Below, piece after piece: positions 10,135 to 23,689 of a DNA stretch of 64,000 bases. The stretch comes from Phymatolithon calcareum (lineage: Eukaryota; Rhodophyta; Florideophyceae; Hapalidiales). The stretch is from positions 682,001-746,000 of the forward strand of contig OZ345355.1 of the NCBI GenBank assembly GCA_977006965.1. The letters are read 5' to 3'. Below the pieces are notes generated by a model. The model searched no databases and was not told where the DNA came from. It saw nothing but the letters and a program-made list of their open reading frames with translations. Made by a program: the position numbers and the translations under genes. The first letter of the stretch is position 1, and every line of letters starts with the position of its first letter.

Positions 10135-11074
10135 CTACGCTTCAAAGAGCTGAATTTCTGCTTCCGCTTCAGCCTGGTAGTTAGTGTGTGGTGCCTCAAG
10201 TGTAACGTAAAGCGCGAATTCTCGCGAGTTCTTCCAGATCAGATACATTTTGTAGCTCTTGATGATTGTTAATTCGCACTTGACTTCGAAGAGCAGTTTG
10301 ATTTTGCACGTAGACAAGCTGCTCTGGTTTGTTGACGAGCGAAATCGACGGAGAAAGGCTTTGAATTATAGCACTCTCGGGTGGGTATCCAGAAAGGACG
10401 GCTCGTCAAGCTAGTATTTGTGTAGATACAGCGAGTCTACGAGTGCCTTCGACCAGACGATGGAATTTTCGAGGGCAAGCCCGTCATCCACAACTCGAAC
10501 TTTGTGATCTTTTTGACTTACACATGTACCGGAGGGCATCAAAAACGCGTACGATACGCGCTTGCCCCCTGCGTCACCGTCCTCACACAGACCCATAGTG
10601 TACGGCGGCTTAAAGACAGTATGAGAGCCGCACGAGTCCTCGTTTGATGCTTCGCTGATGATTTCGCCTTCGTCGAACTCGTCTTCGATAATTGCGCTGT
10701 TGTCAATAACGGCCTCACGCATAACAGGAGCTTTTATTAGAATAAATATACGATTCAGTTGCGCTCCTCCTGCATTCGAAGCATTCACTGTGCGCCGGTA
10801 GCACTCGGAACCGTCAGTACATAATGACGTGCAAGCAAAAGTATGACTCATTTGACTTACTTGCCCCGTCGGTAGGAAGAGTTTGTATGTACTGGTACAG
10901 CTTAGCCGCTTGCGCTACCAGCTTCCTCCACATGCTGCTGAGCACACTCGCAAATAGAGGATCGAATGTTTTGACAAACGTCGGCTTCAGCTCTTCCCAG
11001 CCTGCGTCTTGTCCCGTCCTTGATCAACCATCGAAAGCGGCGCATCCATCGCCTTTTTGTATTTTTTCGCCCTG
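10135..11074 (-). pseudogene. Unknown accessory gene (ORF2) of the Harbinger-like element, copy 1
   Basis: Homologue of the minus-strand gene at 50551-51518. Exon 1 (about 11074-10861) encodes AKKYKKAMDAPLSMV..., then, after a 1-nt frameshift near 11000, LKPTFVKTFDPLF and MWRKLVAQAAKLYQYIQ. This aligns with KKRKYELADNALRGIV, LQPAVIKKFDPVF and TWRKKVREMREEYG of copy 2. The intron 10860-10770 (91 nt, GTAAGT...TGCAG) keeps the phase. Exon 2 includes SYAFLMPSGTCVSQKDHKVR and, through to 10135, KAFLRRFRSS and LLFEVKCELTI. It is one continuous frame interrupted by TAG (10411-10413) and TAA (about 10366). No known domain is recognised. Conservation of protein rather than DNA between the copies argues that it was a real gene. 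Confidence 0.7.
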
Positions 11075-12779
11075 GAAGAAATTTCAAATTTCTGGATCGC
11101 GGCGGCGGTACATTGAACTTGAGGGAACGAAGAGCCTCTTTAACGTGAAATGTCTTTTCGTGTTGTATCTTTATCTGTGATTGATCGATATGCTCACATT
11201 AGTTTCGTGCTCGCTCAAGAACGGCTCTTTTTTTAAAAAAATTTTTAACTGTGACTTTGCTCAATATCAATTCTACACGAGCAATGAAAAGATATGTTTG
11301 GAAGCTGAAATCTAAACGCGGAGAACCTGTGTCGCCAACGCACTTGCAAACTTTCATTCGATCGCAGATCATTGGAGGTACTGCATACGATTTGTTGTAC
11401 AGTACCCGAATTCTTTCCAACAAACACAAAAATGATCCAAAGTCATTTCTTGAAAGTATTCAGCTCGTTTATGATATTGTTAATGAAGAAAAAATAATTT
11501 TTTACTTAATTTACGCCCCTTCTGTCTGCTTTCCAGTAAGAGCGCAAATGATGAGCGCTCAATATACGCTCAAGCTCTCACATACGTAATTGGTTTATCA
11601 AGGCCTTCGACTAGAACTTGGAGATACTAAGATTGGAAAAGACACGTGTCAAAATATGATTCGAATATGATAATCATACACCCTGAATCAGTATGAACCC
11701 TGATGAATTTTGGTACATTACACGTGTGGTACGATATGATAAGATTATGATAGATTTGTTTAGACTTAGTGGGTCTTCGTCGTCGATAAGCGCCCATGCT
11801 TGATTTCAGACCAAATTCGAGCCAAGCAAAATCCTAGCCGTATATTGCCAGGATCTGTGGTCGGCCAAGTCAATAAACCAAGGAACACATCCACAACCAT
11901 TTCAACACATCAATTCCTCCTATATTCACCATTACCTCCAAGAACAATCGCTCAGGAATTTAAAGGATTAAGCGGAAGACATGGCCGTTCTAGTGATCTA
12001 AAGCTCAACTTGTAGAAGTCCCTGGGTTACAAGCTGGCGAAAACAGTTCGAAGACGAAATCTACGAACTAAGTCCGTTTTTAACGACTTTCAGAGCTTTT
12101 CATGAAGTAAGTCTTTTCATCTATCAGCGAAATTTTTCATTCTAGCACTACGGTGCCCAATACCAGCACAAACATTCCACTGATTCTGCTCCGCACAACT
12201 TTCAGAGGCCAAGAGCGTCCGTCGAAATTCTCTTGTTTTATGTTTGGGCTTGTGCCATCAGACCAGCAAAAGTAAATCATGTTGTTTTCAATGAATTGTT
12301 CCAACATGCGAACGTATTACCCGCGAGACACTACATATGTTTATAGCAACTCAGAGAGAACTGTACTTTTTAAACCAGACGTGCATAATAAAATTACATA
12401 ATAAACAGTCGAAATTGATCTGTTATATCAGGCTGAACGAGCCAATCACATCAATGAAGTGACACAATTAAGTCAATGCAGGAATATGAAACCCTTTTAC
12501 TAACAATCGAAAAATGGTTAATTAGCGGAAAAAATAGATTCTATTTCAACCGTGATAGCAACCTCTATGATGTGTCTTTAAAGAAATCATCAAATGCAAC
12601 CTTGCGTTCACACTTTGATTTGTCTCTATATAATAAGGTATTCTGTTTTGATTGCGCTGTGTTATAGAATTAGTAATGTACGTCATGTGCACTACCAATT
12701 CTACACTTTGAGCTTCGAGATCATATATTAAATAGTTTCGAATCACGAAAGCACGGATTTAAGTTCGTGAAGTCCTCTT

Positions 12780-13717
12780 TTGCTTGGCTTACTTGCACTG
12801 CATACCGTGGAGTGCATGCTTACCAGCGGGAATATGTCCGTGCTTACAGCAGCTACCGTATTCGACAGAGAAGGGAGTGCTATTATTCGGAAAGCCCCGA
12901 AAGGCTTTGCTATATGCGGGCGCCGCTTCATTGGCGCTTTCGGAACCACACCGATCATATGTATTCAAGTATGGGCTCGTGTCGAAATATCTCCCCGCGC
13001 AAACCGTCGCCATCTTCTCTGCGCTTTTCTTTTTCTGAAAACGTACAGCATTAAGCACATTAATTCTGGCACGTGCGAAGTATATGAAAAAACATTTTGA
13101 AAATGGAGTTTGCACTATACCATGAAAATGGTGTCTCTACAAGTTGTAAGTACACCCATCTTTTGACTGAATTCTCAAAATAGGACTATCTGTTCTAAAA
13201 AGATAGACTGAAGCAAGCGTTTAACTAGCTGCACATATCAGAACTGATATGTCAGTGTTGACGAGACGGATTTTTCGATCAATGAGCCAACGCCTTTTAA
13301 AAGACGCTTGTATTCCTACAAAATCAACCGTCCGGGGCTGAGATATGAGATTGTTCTGTCTTTGGATTGGAAAGTCATCTGGTTAAATGGACCGCGGCCG
13401 TGTGGCGAGTACCAAGACTCGAAGATTTTCGACATGACATGAATAACGCTCTCCAGCCGGCCGAGAATGTGATCGCAGATAAAGGTTACAGAGATAAGCG
13501 ATGCATGACTCCAAGTCTTTTCAACCAAGAAGGACAGGCGCTCGCAAGTGATATATAAGATCGGCATGAGACTATCATTGGACGTTTTAAAACCTTCGGC
13601 GTCTTGCGAAGCCGATTCCGCCATGATATTTCCAAACAATCATTTCGTTTTCATGCCATAGCTAGTTTAACAGCCTTGGAACTAGCGTACAAGCCACCAT
13701 ATGAAATTGATTATTAG
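12780..13717 (+). pseudogene. DDE (DDE_Tnp_4/Harbinger-like) transposase, copy 1
   Basis: Degenerate homologue of 52542-53470. The first part has EGSAIIRKAPKGFAICGRRF, IGAFGTTPIICIQVWARV and HLLCAFLFLKTY. Then VYEKTF is cut by TGA where copy 2 has Arg, and an intron-like GTAAGT follows at 13146. The catalytic part reads DETDFSI with EPTPF, SYKINRPGLRYEIVLSLD, WLNGPRPCGEYQDSKIF, ADKGYRDK (second Asp), and DRHETIIGRFKTFG with FRHD (the Glu region). A frameshift near 13441 and a TAA before DRHET break it. The expected role was cutting and joining the element ends. It is inactive. Confidence 0.75.
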
Positions 13718-13832
13718 ATATATAGACTTTTCTAATCAAAGTCTAAAACCAGCCCTCTTTCAAGTGACCCCTTATTTGAGCATGCTATAATTCCGTAAAA
13801 GGTCTAAAATCGATATCTCCCGAAACTCCCGG

Positions 13833-16500
13833 GTAAACTGCGATATTCCGTATCGCGCTAAAAATGATTAAAATTCAACAATACTGCTGTATCAAAAACA
13901 ATGCATCATATGATTGCAGATTGATGCAAACTTTAATTTAGTCAATACGTTCTTAGGGGCTACACAGTTATGAGTTTCCGCTATTCGTTTGAATTATTAT
14001 ATTTTCCCATCGCAAAATGCATGCCCATTTTGTCCGAAGATCCACTTCTGTATTGCCCTGAGGGTACTGTTTGTGCAATTCGACACGGCACAACGATTTC
14101 TTACAAAATAGATTTTGGCCAAGCCGTTCGAGATGCTCTTTGTACAGTATGACGGCAGAAATTCTTATCGTATCTATTATCTCGTAAAACCCAATTTCCA
14201 CTTCCCCAAAATTTGAATCAAAATATGTTATCTCGTTTCATTGCTCAATATATTCTCAAGAATTCCACAGGAAATTATGGGAAGTATCATGTATGACAAC
14301 TCTTATCAGTCCGCAGTAGTTTTATTGTTTCTTACGGATGACAGGATGGCCGTTTTGAATCATGAGCTGGATCAGATTTGCTATGGCGAGGAAGCACACA
14401 CTGTGCTTTCGAAAATCGTGACGAAAACATTGACTCAGAACACCAAATTGATTGAATCGACGATTAAAAGTCTCAGTTATAGCACTTAGAGTACTGTGGA
14501 AACGGGTAGGGACTAGATCCCCAAGGCGAGCACGTTCCTCTCATTTATCATCGTTGTACGTACCGTCTTCGGGAATGCTCTAACGAAGTCGTTGAGCCTT
14601 TTTCATCGCTCTAAGGAATATCTTGAGATCATAGTATCTCCCACCGGGAAACGTCCCGCTAGTCCAAACCAACCACACATCCCGAACACTTATGTCAACT
14701 TCGAATTGCAACCCGGCCCATTAAATCTGTTTCTATTCCATTTTCGGTTAGAGGGCGCTGGTTCACGGATACACAAGTCGATACCGTCACCTGTGGCATT
14801 GAATCTACATCCTCGTCGCGATCGAAGACGATTTTTCGATATAAACTGTTGAATAAAATTAGAAATCAATAAAAAACGAAAGAAAAACTTGAAACGAAGT
14901 AACGTACTACATTCATCCCCGGCAGTAAATGAGCAGAACGACTGGACAAATGCCGAAACGTCTTTTCATCGACTTTAGTCAGGGCAAGGTTGGCATGATC
15001 GTCATATAATTTAAAGATAAAAGACTCCAGAGAAAGTGGAACGAACGTGCCTTTGGAGGTAGAGATGTTCCAATTGCAGGTCATGCGATTGCACAAGTCA
15101 ACGGCATGTTTTTGTGAAAGCGCTTACTCTTTTACCCCGTGCTTGGATAATCCTGGAGGACTCGATTAATGCAGCAATCGATATCGCTTACTGTCCTCAA
15201 GATGTGACGAAGCGACTTAATGTTCTCAAGCTGTGCGCATCCTTCTATCACGTATATTAATGTGTTGATGCCAACATGTTGTATAAGGATTACACTACAC
15301 TGAAAATCTATAAAATTTACCTTCACATTTGTACTCGAGTATAACCTTCGGACTAGAAAAATTTACGTCTTTACTTCAACTATGACAAATATATATCAAA
15401 CTTCGACTAAAATTCTTTTTCGGGAAGCATACCAATAAAGTACATGTGGTGCGTGTGGACAATTTTTTGAAGATGCGGAAACAGCTGTTCTACTTTCCAC
15501 GTTCCGCCCACGTCACAGGAAAGTCCGCACAGTATAATGGCCTTCCGAACAAATGAAAGACCAGTCTTATCTTTCATATCGTTCAATTATCACCGTCTGG
15601 GAAAAGTCTTTTAGTTGTTCCATGCGACTTGCCCGTCTCAAAGTAAAACCATATTCACAGAGCTGGATCTGCCTCTACAAACACGACGAGAATTCTACTT
15701 GACGATATTCGACGAAGTTCAGAAAAAACGGCCCTCTTTGAAGTCATCTGAAAACGTGAGAAAATGAAGCCGGCTATACCAATTACTTTACCAAAGTCCG
15801 GCCGTGCAATCATACTGATCCCTTCATTGATTTCGCGGGAGGCTGCCAGACAGGCTGCCGAAGGCAAGCCTTTTCAAACACTGGTCACACGATGTACGAA
15901 ATGCATACTTTCGAAAGTACGTCGCTGCGCTAAGCACTGGCGATAGGACTCTGTCTTAATTGAACTGCGGCACTAAGTCGTCGTCACAGCAAAGACGTGC
16001 CAGTTTCGAATATCTCCTAGCCGACGCCACTCGCGGCGGCACCCCGGTTGCTTATCTGTCCCACGCTGAAATACAACCTTGCAATATGGAAACTAACGCC
16101 TCAACAAGTCGAACACCGTCACAAATGATGCATTAAGGCGCCGAATGGTATCCTGCAGTGCACCGGTAAGCGATCAGGGTCCTAATACAGGAGGGGCACC
16201 AAGTGATAATAGGAATAGAGTGATACGAAATCAAGAAAGGGCACAATTGACAAAATAAATGAACTGTAGTTGAATCTTCAAGAGGCCAGGAAAGAAATAG
16301 AAAGCAGGACTCTCAAGAAGCCGGTTTTCCATATTAAACTTTCACGAAAGTTAAATGGATAACTATTAGAAAGGATATTAGACATTTGACGAAAGAATTG
16401 AGAGAGAAATAGAAACAGAGAAACAGCAAACACAGAATCTCCAAACTCTCAGAGTCGACTCAACAAATCAGAAATGTGATTCACCACAAAAAAATAAAGG
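13833..16500. other. No recognisable gene
   Basis: AT-rich DNA with short frames only. The longest (14241-14489 +, 82 aa; 14592-14852 +; 15655-15867 -) have no family features. The last 150 bp before the array are purine-rich (gaaag/agaaat runs). Confidence 0.5.
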
Positions 16501-19500
16501 AATGAATGACAATAAATGAAAATGAATGAAAATGAATGCAAATGAATGAAAATGATTGAAAATGAATGAAAATGAATGAAAATGAATGAAAATGAATGAA
16601 AATGAATGAAAATGAATGAAAATGAATGAAAATGAATGAAAATGAATGAAAATGAATGAAAATGAATGAAAATGAATGAAAATGAATGAAAATGAATGAA
16701 AATGAATGAAAATGAATGAAAATGAATGAAAATGAATGAAAATGAATGAAAATGAATGAAAATGAATGAAAATGAATGAAAATGAATGAAAATGAATGAA
16801 AATGAATGAAAATGAATGAAAATGAATGAAAATGAATGAAAATGAATGAAAATGAATGAAAATGAATGAAAATGAATGAAAATGAATGAAAATGAATGAA
16901 AATGAATGAAAATGAATGAAAATGAATGAAAATGAATGAAAATGAATGAAAATGAATGAAAATGAATGAAAATGAATGAAAATGAATGAAAATGAATGAA
17001 AATGAATGAAAATGAATGAAAATGAATGAAAATGAATGAAAATGAATGAAAATGAATGAAAATGAATGAAAATGAATGAAAATGAATGAAAATGAATGAA
17101 AATGAATGAAAATGAATGAAAATGAATGAAAATGAATGAAAATGAATGAAAATGAATGAAAATGAATGAAAATGAATGAAAATGAATGAAAATGAATGAA
17201 AATGAATGAAAATGAATGAAAATGAATGAAAATGAATGAAAATGAATGAAAATGAATGAAAATGAATGAAAATGAATGAAAATGAATGAAAATGAATGAA
17301 AATGAATGAAAATGAATGAAAATGAATGAAAATGAATGAAAATGAATGAAAATGAATGAAAATGAATGAAAATGAATGAAAATGAATGAAAATGAATGAA
17401 AATGAATGAAAATGAATGAAAATGAATGAAAATGAATGAAAATGAATGAAAATGAATGAAAATGAATGAAAATGAATGAAAATGAATGAAAATGAATGAA
17501 AATGAATGAAAATGAATGAAAATGAATGAAAATGAATGAAAATGAATGAAAATGAATGAAAATGAATGAAAATGAATGAAAATGAATGAAAATGAATGAA
17601 AATGAATGAAAATGAATGAAAATGAATGAAAATGAATGAAAATGAATGAAAATGAATGAAAATGAATGAAAATGAATGAAAATGAATGAAAATGAATGAA
17701 AATGAATGAAAATGAATGAAAATGAATGAAAATGAATGAAAATGAATGAAAATGAATGAAAATGAATGAAAATGAATGAAAATGAATGAAAATGAATGAA
17801 AATGAATGAAAATGAATGAAAATGAATGAAAATGAATGAAAATGAATGAAAATGAATGAAAATGAATGAAAATGAATGAAAATGAATGAAAATGAATGAA
17901 AATGAATGAAAATGAATGAAAATGAATGAAAATGAATGAAAATGAATGAAAATGAATGAAAATGAATGAAAATGAATGAAAATGAATGAAAATGAATGAA
18001 AATGAATGAAAATGAATGAAAATGAATGAAAATGAATGAAAATGAATGAAAATGAATGAAAATGAATGAAAATGAATGAAAATGAATGAAAATGAATGAA
18101 AATGAATGAAAATGAATGAAAATGAATGAAAATGAATGAAAATGAATGAAAATGAATGAAAATGAATGAAAATGAATGAAAATGAATGAAAATGAATGAA
18201 AATGAATGAAAATGAATGAAAATGAATGAAAATGAATGAAAATGAATGAAAATGAATGAAAATGAATGAAAATGAATGAAAATGAATGAAAATGAATGAA
18301 AATGAATGAAAATGAATGAAAATGAATGAAAATGAATGAAAATGAATGAAAATGAATGAAAATGAATGAAAATGAATGAAAATGAATGAAAATGAATGAA
18401 AATGAATGAAAATGAATGAAAATGAATGAAAATGAATGAAAATGAATGAAAATGAATGAAAATGAATGAAAATGAATGAAAATGAATGAAAATGAATGAA
18501 AATGAATGAAAATGAATGAAAATGAATGAAAATGAATGAAAATGAATGAAAATGAATGAAAATGAATGAAAATGAATGAAAATGAATGAAAATGAATGAA
18601 AATGAATGAAAATGAATGAAAATGAATGAAAATGAATGAAAATGAATGAAAATGAATGAAAATGAATGAAAATGAATGAAAATGAATGAAAATGAATGAA
18701 AATGAATGAAAATGAATGAAAATGAATGAAAATGAATGAAAATGAATGAAAATGAATGAAAATGAATGAAAATGAATGAAAATGAATGAAAATGAATGAA
18801 AATGAATGAAAATGAATGAAAATGAATGAAAATGAATGAAAATGAATGAAAATGAATGAAAATGAATGAAAATGAATGAAAATGAATGAAAATGAATGAA
18901 AATGAATGAAAATGAATGAAAATGAATGAAAATGAATGAAAATGAATGAAAATGAATGAAAATGAATGAAAATGAATGAAAATGAATGAAAATGAATGAA
19001 AATGAATGAAAATGAATGAAAATGAATGAAAATGAATGAAAATGAATGAAAATGAATGAAAATGAATGAAAATGAATGAAAATGAATGAAAATGAATGAA
19101 AATGAATGAAAATGAATGAAAATGAATGAAAATGAATGAAAATGAATGAAAATGAATGAAAATGAATGAAAATGAATGAAAATGAATGAAAATGAATGAA
19201 AATGAATGAAAATGAATGAAAATGAATGAAAATGAATGAAAATGAATGAAAATGAATGAAAATGAATGAAAATGAATGAAAATGAATGAAAATGAATGAA
19301 AATGAATGAAAATGAATGAAAATGAATGAAAATGAATGAAAATGAATGAAAATGAATGAAAATGAATGAAAATGAATGAAAATGAATGAAAATGAATGAA
19401 AATGAATGAAAATGAATGAAAATGAATGAAAATGAATGAAAATGAATGAAAATGAATGAAAATGAATGAAAATGAATGAAAATGAATGAAAATGAATGAA

Positions 19501-19790
19501 AATGAATGAAAATGAATGAAAATGAATGAAAATGAATGAAAATGAATGAAAATGAATGAAAATGAATGAAAATGAATGAAAATGAATGAAAATGAATGAA
19601 AATGAATGAAAATGAATGAAAATGAATGAAAATGAATGAAAATGAATGAAAATGAATGAAAATGAATGAAAATGAATGAAAATGAATGAAAATGAATGAA
19701 AATGAATGAAAATGAATGAAAATGAATGAAAATGAATGAAAATGAATGAAAATGAATGAAAATGAATGAAAATGAATGAAAATGAATGAA
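16501..19790. repeat. 3.3-kb array of a 10-bp repeat (AATGAATGAA)n
   Basis: From 16561 to 19790 there are about 323 apparently perfect head-to-tail copies of AATGAATGAA. The left margin (16501-16560) has units with single substitutions, while the right end stops abruptly at 19790. Since 10 is not a multiple of 3, every minus-strand frame cycles through the same 10 codons without a stop. This produces an apparent 1119-aa frame of repeating SFSFIFIHFH, which is an artefact of the repeat. Near-perfect identity suggests recent expansion or an assembly collapse or expansion. Confidence 0.97.
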
Positions 19791-22250
19791 ATGCACTTCT
19801 ATTTTCACGTCCGTGACCTGTGCTGTCGGTGTGTATTTGTGACAGAGAACTCTGGCCCTTTAATTCTATGTGCTTCCGGGAACCAGGAGAGTGGTACAGG
19901 ACGTAATGTATCTGTCGAACTATATGCCGGAATTTTCGAGTACACGTTTCGACATCTCTCTCGCAATACTTTCGCCTCGCACTTCATCGCCCGAGTCGGA
20001 TTCCCAGAAAGCTTACGATACTTCTAATATCGTACATAGGGCGTAACGGATCTCCGCGCTACATGGATGTAACGTGTATCACGCACATGGGACACGAGGG
20101 CAGTTCTCACGGCGCGAGGACGATAGGACGAAGTAGCTCTGTTCGAGTCTGGAACGGAGGGTGCCGACATTGCGAAGGTGGCCGGCGGCAAACCGCGCAA
20201 GCGACGAAGAAAACCAAAGCGCGAAAATGGGAAGGAACGATAAGTTGAAATTGCCCGCTCGCGTCGGACGCACAGACGGGGGTCGAGTGGTTGTGCAAGT
20301 TGAGGCGAATGGACAAGGAAATCTTCACTGATATTTGCCATTGGGGCAAGTGTGTGGGGTTGTGAATCGCACAGGAAGGCACAATGGGTTTGGTCGGGTG
20401 CTTCGCGCCGCCCTAAGGACGCATCGAAACCTATGGTACTGTAATGACTGTAATGCTATCTGTAAGGGCTTGCTGTAAATGCAAGTTGTAATGACAATTT
20501 GAAGGGAGCTAGTCTTGTAGGAAATGGAGGGTATGATAGTGGCGTTGGACGCCACAAAGTGTCGCACATATGGGTGGATGCCCGGGAGGAAAGACAAATA
20601 TCCCCCGAAATGTCATATGATAAATATGATAAGTTGCCATTCCACCTACGTTCCAACATTTGTCCACATGTGCTCAATCAAGTTGAAACTTTCTCAGGAC
20701 ATGCACCCCTCAGAATTGCTCTAATTGTAATACTTTTCGAGTTACGAGCGATTTTGTGATTCTTCTGCTCGTAGGACTGCGCCTGGACTCAGCTCTTGAT
20801 CGATGAACATGCCGTGGATATAGGGAATAGGGAATACGTTTCCAGCCCGGATTCGACGTTTTTGGAAGAGACTGCAAGAAACCAAATCGGATTGGTCACG
20901 GAATCGAGAGGGGCATGTCCCGAGATGGAACTTGATTTTCGACGATCGGGAGATTTTCGCCAACCTCATGACTGAAATGCGATTCGATAGATATTCCAGG
21001 TGGAAGTTGATGATGATTGATCTACATGGGTTAGAAAATATCCAATATTTAGAGGTTGAATTTGAACCAAAGACTGAGCAAGACCAAAAAGAAGAAGAGG
21101 AAGCACAACCACGTACAATAAACTTGCTTTCGTATTGTGCTTTGACGAGCCAAGCAGACGGGACGTCGCTTGCGTACGGTGTGACCGGGACGGTCGCCGT
21201 AGGACTAACGGTAAATTTTCACGAATTGAAATTGTTAACTGGGCAAAAAGCCCTAAAAATTTTTTAATTTTCGCGTTTACGCGATGTCAGAGCTCTGCGT
21301 TTTAGATTCATGTCGGACTGTTGTACGTAACATGCGGTTTATCACCTTCGTATCTGCTCTTGATTGGCGACAGCCAATGCAGCGCAGAGTGGCTCCTTGT
21401 ACTAGGTTCGAGTTGATGTTTATTTTGAGCGTACTCGTGACTCATTTCGGGCGCAAAACGTGAACTGCAGTCGTTTTAATATCGGAGCCCTTGCTTGTTC
21501 CTAGGGCTCCCTGTGCACTCTCTGCCACAGCCAGCCCATCTTGTTACTTGTTCGTGGTTGCGTGAACAGATGGTGCACGAGGCGCAGCGCGTGGAATCGT
21601 ATCTTGTTGTCGAACGTACAAGTCATGATAATGTTTGTAGCGACGAAGACCTAGAGCGCGTGCGAGTCATGCGGACAACAGCAACTTAGGTGATAACGCC
21701 GCTCGTGTGGCTCTCTCCATGAACGCTGTGGACGACGATTATGACGGCGGTAATGACTACTAGGACGAGAGCAACGACATGGCGGTATATCCCGATAACG
21801 ACGAAAACCGTGACGCGAACAACGACGGCGAGAGCTCTTTAGACTCTCTCGTTGCGTGATGCGACGCGTTCTATAGTTAATGCTTATCTACGGGTTCCCT
21901 TTCATGAGAAAACGAATTTGCTTTTGCAAACATGCGATTTCACTTCGCTTATCGACCAAATCCCATTACTCCGAGACAACTAACCTTTCATTTCATGCGT
22001 GTGGCTAGTGTTTATGATTTCTGATCTGCCCTTCGGCAATCCAATATTCGACGGGGATACGAAGCGTTGCGGTAGTGAATAAGCTCTCCGTTTTGTCTTT
22101 CGTGAGAATATCAGCGACTTTATACTCGCAAATTCTTGCTAATGATGGTTTATACAAAATTTCGAGCTTTCTGGCACTCCTAGGACGTCCAGGATCTTTC
22201 ATAGAGAGTATAAACTTTGATATCATGATGCTGAGGTTCCGAAGTTCATC
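19791..22250. other. No recognisable gene
   Basis: Short frames on both strands (for example 20932-21267 +, 111 aa, with an acidic EPKTEQDQKEEEEAQ stretch) carry no recognised domain. Part of 20040-20420 is GC-richer than its surroundings but shows no conserved coding signal. Confidence 0.45.
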
Positions 22251-22645
22251 CTAAAAAAACGAGGATTTTCGAACTTCCTGAAATGTATCTTTTCCAAATA
22301 GTCCCTTTACCTCTTCTTTAATGGCTTTGCTAAATTGTCCCTTCGTGGCTCTTTTGCGTCGATAACCACGCTGCGCATGTTTTTGTCGAAGAGAAAACCC
22401 AGTAAGAATTTTTCCTCGAGAGGATCTGTAATTGTACAATTTTGGACATCGACATATGCAATTTTGTCGAAACCGGAAATGTTTGAAAGGTCATTAACTT
22501 CCCCATTCGGCTCGTGCAAAATTTTCGGCATCAGGTCAGGTCTGGAATAATCTTTGACGGTACTGGGATCTACCTGAACGGGAATTTCCGTGTCCGAGAA
22601 TTCTACTTCCGGCAATTCGGGAACTAATTTTTCGATATTCCCCAC
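22251..22645 (-). pseudogene. Unassigned coding remnant
   Basis: Two overlapping minus frames, 22645-22307 (112 aa, with ISGFDKIAYVDVQNC and DPLEEKFLLGFLFDKNM) and 22439-22251 (with FSKAIKEEVKGLFGKDTFQE), look like one gene split by a frameshift. The second piece resembles the start of a reverse transcriptase region of copia-type elements (acidic/basic helix then GTF-like turn), but this is too weak to name. It could also belong to the hAT relic just to the right. Confidence 0.25.
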
Positions 22646-23689
22646 AAGATAAAATCTTCCTTAGGACGGAATAGATTCATTGTCATTCTTAGCACCCGGA
22701 AAGATCAAGTCCGGGCAAATAGCCAACTTAAACTGGCTAACCCGTTGAATGGCATATGGTTGGACACTACCATCTGATTCATGCACGATGATGGAATTTT
22801 CATTCCGCGAAATTAAAATTCGGGGCTCCCATCGCTTCATTGTTTCTCGATAAACGAGTACGTTGTCCCCAAATCAACTTCGTGGAATAAATTCTTTCTC
22901 GGCTTGTCAAAGTCGCATATTTCTACCAGGGAATGTACTTCTTACGAGCCGTATGTAGAATCTTCATCCTTGCTGACTATTGAACTGCTCCTGGTGCATC
23001 TCGGGACAAAGATAATTTCGGTATGACACTGAACACCAATAATGTTGGACAAATACCTTCCAGACCGAGCGTGAAGTTGATACACTTAAGGGCAATTGCC
23101 GGAAGATAAGTTCTATGGAATTTTCCACCGGATTAGACACATATTACTCCGAAATGGCGCAAGCTCAATCCATCATTGGTAAAACGCGATGCAACGTTGA
23201 ATTGTTAGTGGCTTTAAACATCTTTACACAGTGTACAAGGGTATTACATACTGCTAATACTGCCTTGATGTAGGGTATAAAAAGACGAGATCCGCTTGCC
23301 CTTTTAGAATTAGAATGCCACGCGGCGCATGCCGTTGGTGAAGATCCTTGCGATACGACAAGCTAAACGGAAGATGAGGCATCATGTAACCGCTTCAAAG
23401 CTTAATAAAGGAAAGAAAACCGAGCTTGGACCTCTTGCATAAACGTACAGCGAAGAGGAAATTTCAAATTCATACCCGACTTTTTAAAAATACGTGCTAA
23501 TGTCTTCGCAGCCTCGATATTGGCGGCCACGATTTCGCACTCATTATGTTTCGAAGTCTTCAGCACCGAGATGTCTAATACTGTCTTCATACCAGTATTT
23601 ATTGGGTGGAACAGGCACTCTATCCACTGCGTAGGAGTCTCACCGGAAATAGCATTTTGCAAAAAATAGAACTTTGTTCCGTAGAACAA

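Larger units (their letters stand above)
10050..13829. mobile_element. Harbinger-like two-gene DNA transposon, copy 1 (degenerate)
   Basis: Imperfect TIRs of about 23 bp: left from 10050, GGAGTTGCGGGAAATATTGA; right ending 13829 and reading inward GGAGTTTCGGGAGATATCGA. Flanking trinucleotides are CTG (10047-10049) and CGG (13830-13832), a likely 3-bp target duplication with one change. Inside are a minus-strand spliced gene of unknown function (10135-11074) and a plus-strand DDE transposase (12780-13717), transcribed divergently from a 1.7-kb middle region without recognisable content. The same two genes in the same arrangement, with related TIRs, occur at 50438-53609. Both genes here carry stops and frameshifts. 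Confidence 0.8.

Noticed and set aside
16501-19790. CRISPR array
   Set aside because: Contiguous short repeat without spacers, eukaryotic context, no cas genes.
16449-19808. 1119-aa minus-strand frame of repeating SFSFIFIHFH
   Set aside because: It is the necessary translation of a 10-bp repeat without stops in any minus frame; no start context or non-repetitive domain.
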